From Nanobdellati archaeon (GTDB lineage Archaea > EX4484-52 > JAADEF01): a stretch of DNA of 6,408 nucleotides. Location: assembly GCA_026997215.1 (NCBI GenBank), contig JALWJP010000049.1:1-6408 (forward strand). Direction: 5' to 3'. Below, one piece after another: positions 5,645-6,408 of the stretch. The position numbers and the translations under genes are program-made. Positions within the stretch are counted from its first letter, which is position 1, and every line of letters begins with the position of its first letter. The notes beneath the pieces are model-generated. The model ran no database searches and was not told the DNA's origin. It saw only the letters and a list, made by a program, of their open reading frames with translations.

Positions 5645-6080
5645 AACTATTCACCCCAAAACTTTGATTAAGAAAATTCAAAGATCCCTCTCCCTCTTGA
5701 ATTTGATAACATTCTAAAAAAACGATACACATATCTAAACAATTATAATATAAACTAAAGTTGCTTGTAAAGGAAATCACTGTTACATTTAAAGATGTCA
5801 GAATAAAATCCTGTGAAAAAGAGGTTGAGTTATAAACCCTAATAGTTTTACCATCATATAGCATCCAGCATTCTTTCACATAGTTTAATGTTTTATTTAT
5901 CCAACCCGTACTTTTAAGTTCATGTCTTTCTATAAAGATGTTGCCCTGATCATTTAAGCATACATTTTTAGGAGTATAAAGTGTAAAGATAGAAGAAGAT
6001 TTAGAAATATAAATAGCAATAGATAAAAGTATAATAGTGGAAAGTATTGCCTCTATTATATGTAAAGCACCTTTCTTCAT
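5634..6080 (-). CDS. Type IV pilin-like membrane-anchored protein, 148 aa
   Basis: The N-terminus MKKGALHIIEAILSTIILLSIAIYI is a good match to an archaeal class III signal peptide: basic residues, Gly4 before the expected cleavage site, Glu10 at mature position 6, then a hydrophobic helix (about 11-26). Conserved Gly and Glu at these places are typical of type IV pilins and pseudopilins. The outer domain has five cysteines (41, 71, 114, 118, 124) and five sequons (N62, N84, N98, N107, N138), with beta-rich stretches such as FILTSLNVTVISFTSNFSLYY written in part at 92-112. The start at 6080 has GGAGG (6092-6088) with a 7-base spacer and overlaps the stop of the preceding gene as ATGA. It overlaps the next gene by 11 bp. 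It is the best pilin candidate of the cluster. Its exact partner machinery (prepilin peptidase, ATPase) is not in the window. Confidence 0.83.
   Translation of the reverse strand: MKKGALHIIEAILSTIILLSIAIYISKSSSIFTLYTPKNVCLNDQGNIFIERHELKSTGWINKTLNYVKECWMLYDGKTIRVYNSTSFSQDFILTSLNVTVISFTSNFSLYYNCLDMCIVFLECYQIQEGEGSLNFLNQSFGVNSYES
5651..5657 (-). promoter_or_regulatory. Shine-Dalgarno site of the 154-aa pilin-like gene
   Basis: GGGGTGA with a 6-base spacer before the ATG at 5644. It lies inside the coding end of the preceding gene and fixes the start that gives a proper class III signal peptide. Confidence 0.7.
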
Positions 6081-6408
6081 AATCTCTCCTCCTTAATCAC
6101 TCCGTAACGTAGAGCAACATCCTTTAAACAAGAAGGCATTCTAAAAGTAATATAAAGTTTATCTGTAAAAGGTTTAACATTCAAATAGAGATCATTACTT
6201 TCATTATAAAGAACATAATTGGCATATGAAGAAAAGCATAAAGTTTTGATTGAAGAATTTATGCAAAGATATGTTGCGTTTTCATTTAAAACTTCACCGC
6301 CATTAGAAAAATCTCCTGAACTCTTTTCCGACTGCCATGAAGCATAATCATTGGTTAAATTAAACATCACATACGCAGAGTTATTAAAAATTAGAAGGAG
6401 TGTAGAAG
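6077..6408 (-). CDS. Pilin-like or membrane-anchored surface protein (N-terminus beyond the right edge)
   Basis: The frame is open from the right edge through STLLLIFNNSAYVMFNL and on to a TGA at 6079-6077, giving the last 109 residues of a larger protein. The GTG and ATG at 6370-6365 are internal Val-Met codons, not a likely start, because the frame stays open upstream and the visible STLLLIF looks like the end of a transmembrane helix, as in the two following genes. The outer part has three cysteines and five N-x-S/T sequons (for example NLT, NAT, NSS, NES). Its stop overlaps the next start as ATGA, so it is upstream in the same operon. Size, topology and composition mirror its neighbours, which suggests a third pilin-like subunit, but the signal peptide that would prove this is not visible. 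Confidence 0.72.
   Translation of the reverse strand, partial: STLLLIFNNSAYVMFNLTNDYASWQSEKSSGDFSNGGEVLNENATYLCINSSIKTLCFSSYANYVLYNESNDLYLNVKPFTDKLYITFRMPSCLKDVALRYGVIKEERL
6088..6092 (-). promoter_or_regulatory. Shine-Dalgarno site of the 148-aa pilin-like gene
   Basis: GGAGG with a 7-base spacer before the ATG at 6080, inside the coding end of the preceding gene. Together with the ATGA stop-start overlap it indicates translational coupling. Confidence 0.75.

Noticed and set aside
6077..6370. Start of the right-edge gene at the GTG/ATG pair near 6370-6365
   Set aside because: The frame is open to the window edge with a hydrophobic helix end upstream, and no SD precedes the pair, so the gene more likely starts outside the window.
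1..6408. CRISPR arrays, tRNA or rRNA genes, insertion sequences, long direct or inverted repeats
   Set aside because: Reading both strands showed none; AT-rich spacers have only short chance repeats.

Overview
The window reads as chromosomal DNA from an AT-rich archaeon. Five things point to Archaea: a 55-residue RNA polymerase subunit RpoK (Rpb6), a NFACT/RqcH-type ribosome quality control factor of archaeal form, TATA boxes centred about 27 bases before start codons, Shine-Dalgarno sites of the GGTGA/GAGGT type, and pilin-like proteins with archaeal class III (type IV prepilin) signal peptides. The surface proteins resemble those often seen in DPANN-type genomes, but the lineage cannot be fixed from this sequence.

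Left part (1-1447). A minus-strand operon holds rpoK (535-368) and an unrecognised gene (362 to beyond the left edge). Across a 74-bp divergent promoter lies an unrecognised 183-residue gene on the plus strand (610-1161). It meets tail to tail, with a 4-bp overlap, a small minus-strand frame (1382-1158). That frame has a good ribosome binding site but carries an in-frame TAG at its 15th codon.

Middle (1448-3821). A plus-strand pair encodes the RqcH/NEMF-family protein (585 aa) and an endonuclease III with a complete catalytic and Fe-S signature (212 aa). The two genes overlap by 23 bp and are probably translationally coupled, joining a translation-rescue factor to a DNA base excision repair enzyme.

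Right part (3822 to the edge). All genes are on the minus strand and concern the cell surface. Transcription enters from the right through three overlapping genes for small pilin-like, cysteine- and sequon-rich membrane-anchored proteins (the first cut by the window edge). They are followed by a separately promoted, probably leaderless gene for a 409-residue secreted fibre/adhesin-like protein with tail-fibre-type repeats and a cysteine-rich C-terminus. Together they suggest a pilus-like or adhesive surface structure.

No tRNA, rRNA, CRISPR array, insertion sequence or long repeat was seen. The most interesting points are the TAG-interrupted gene (with no TAG stop among the other genes), the pilin/adhesin cluster, the rqcH-nth overlap and the clear division between leaderless and SD-led starts.
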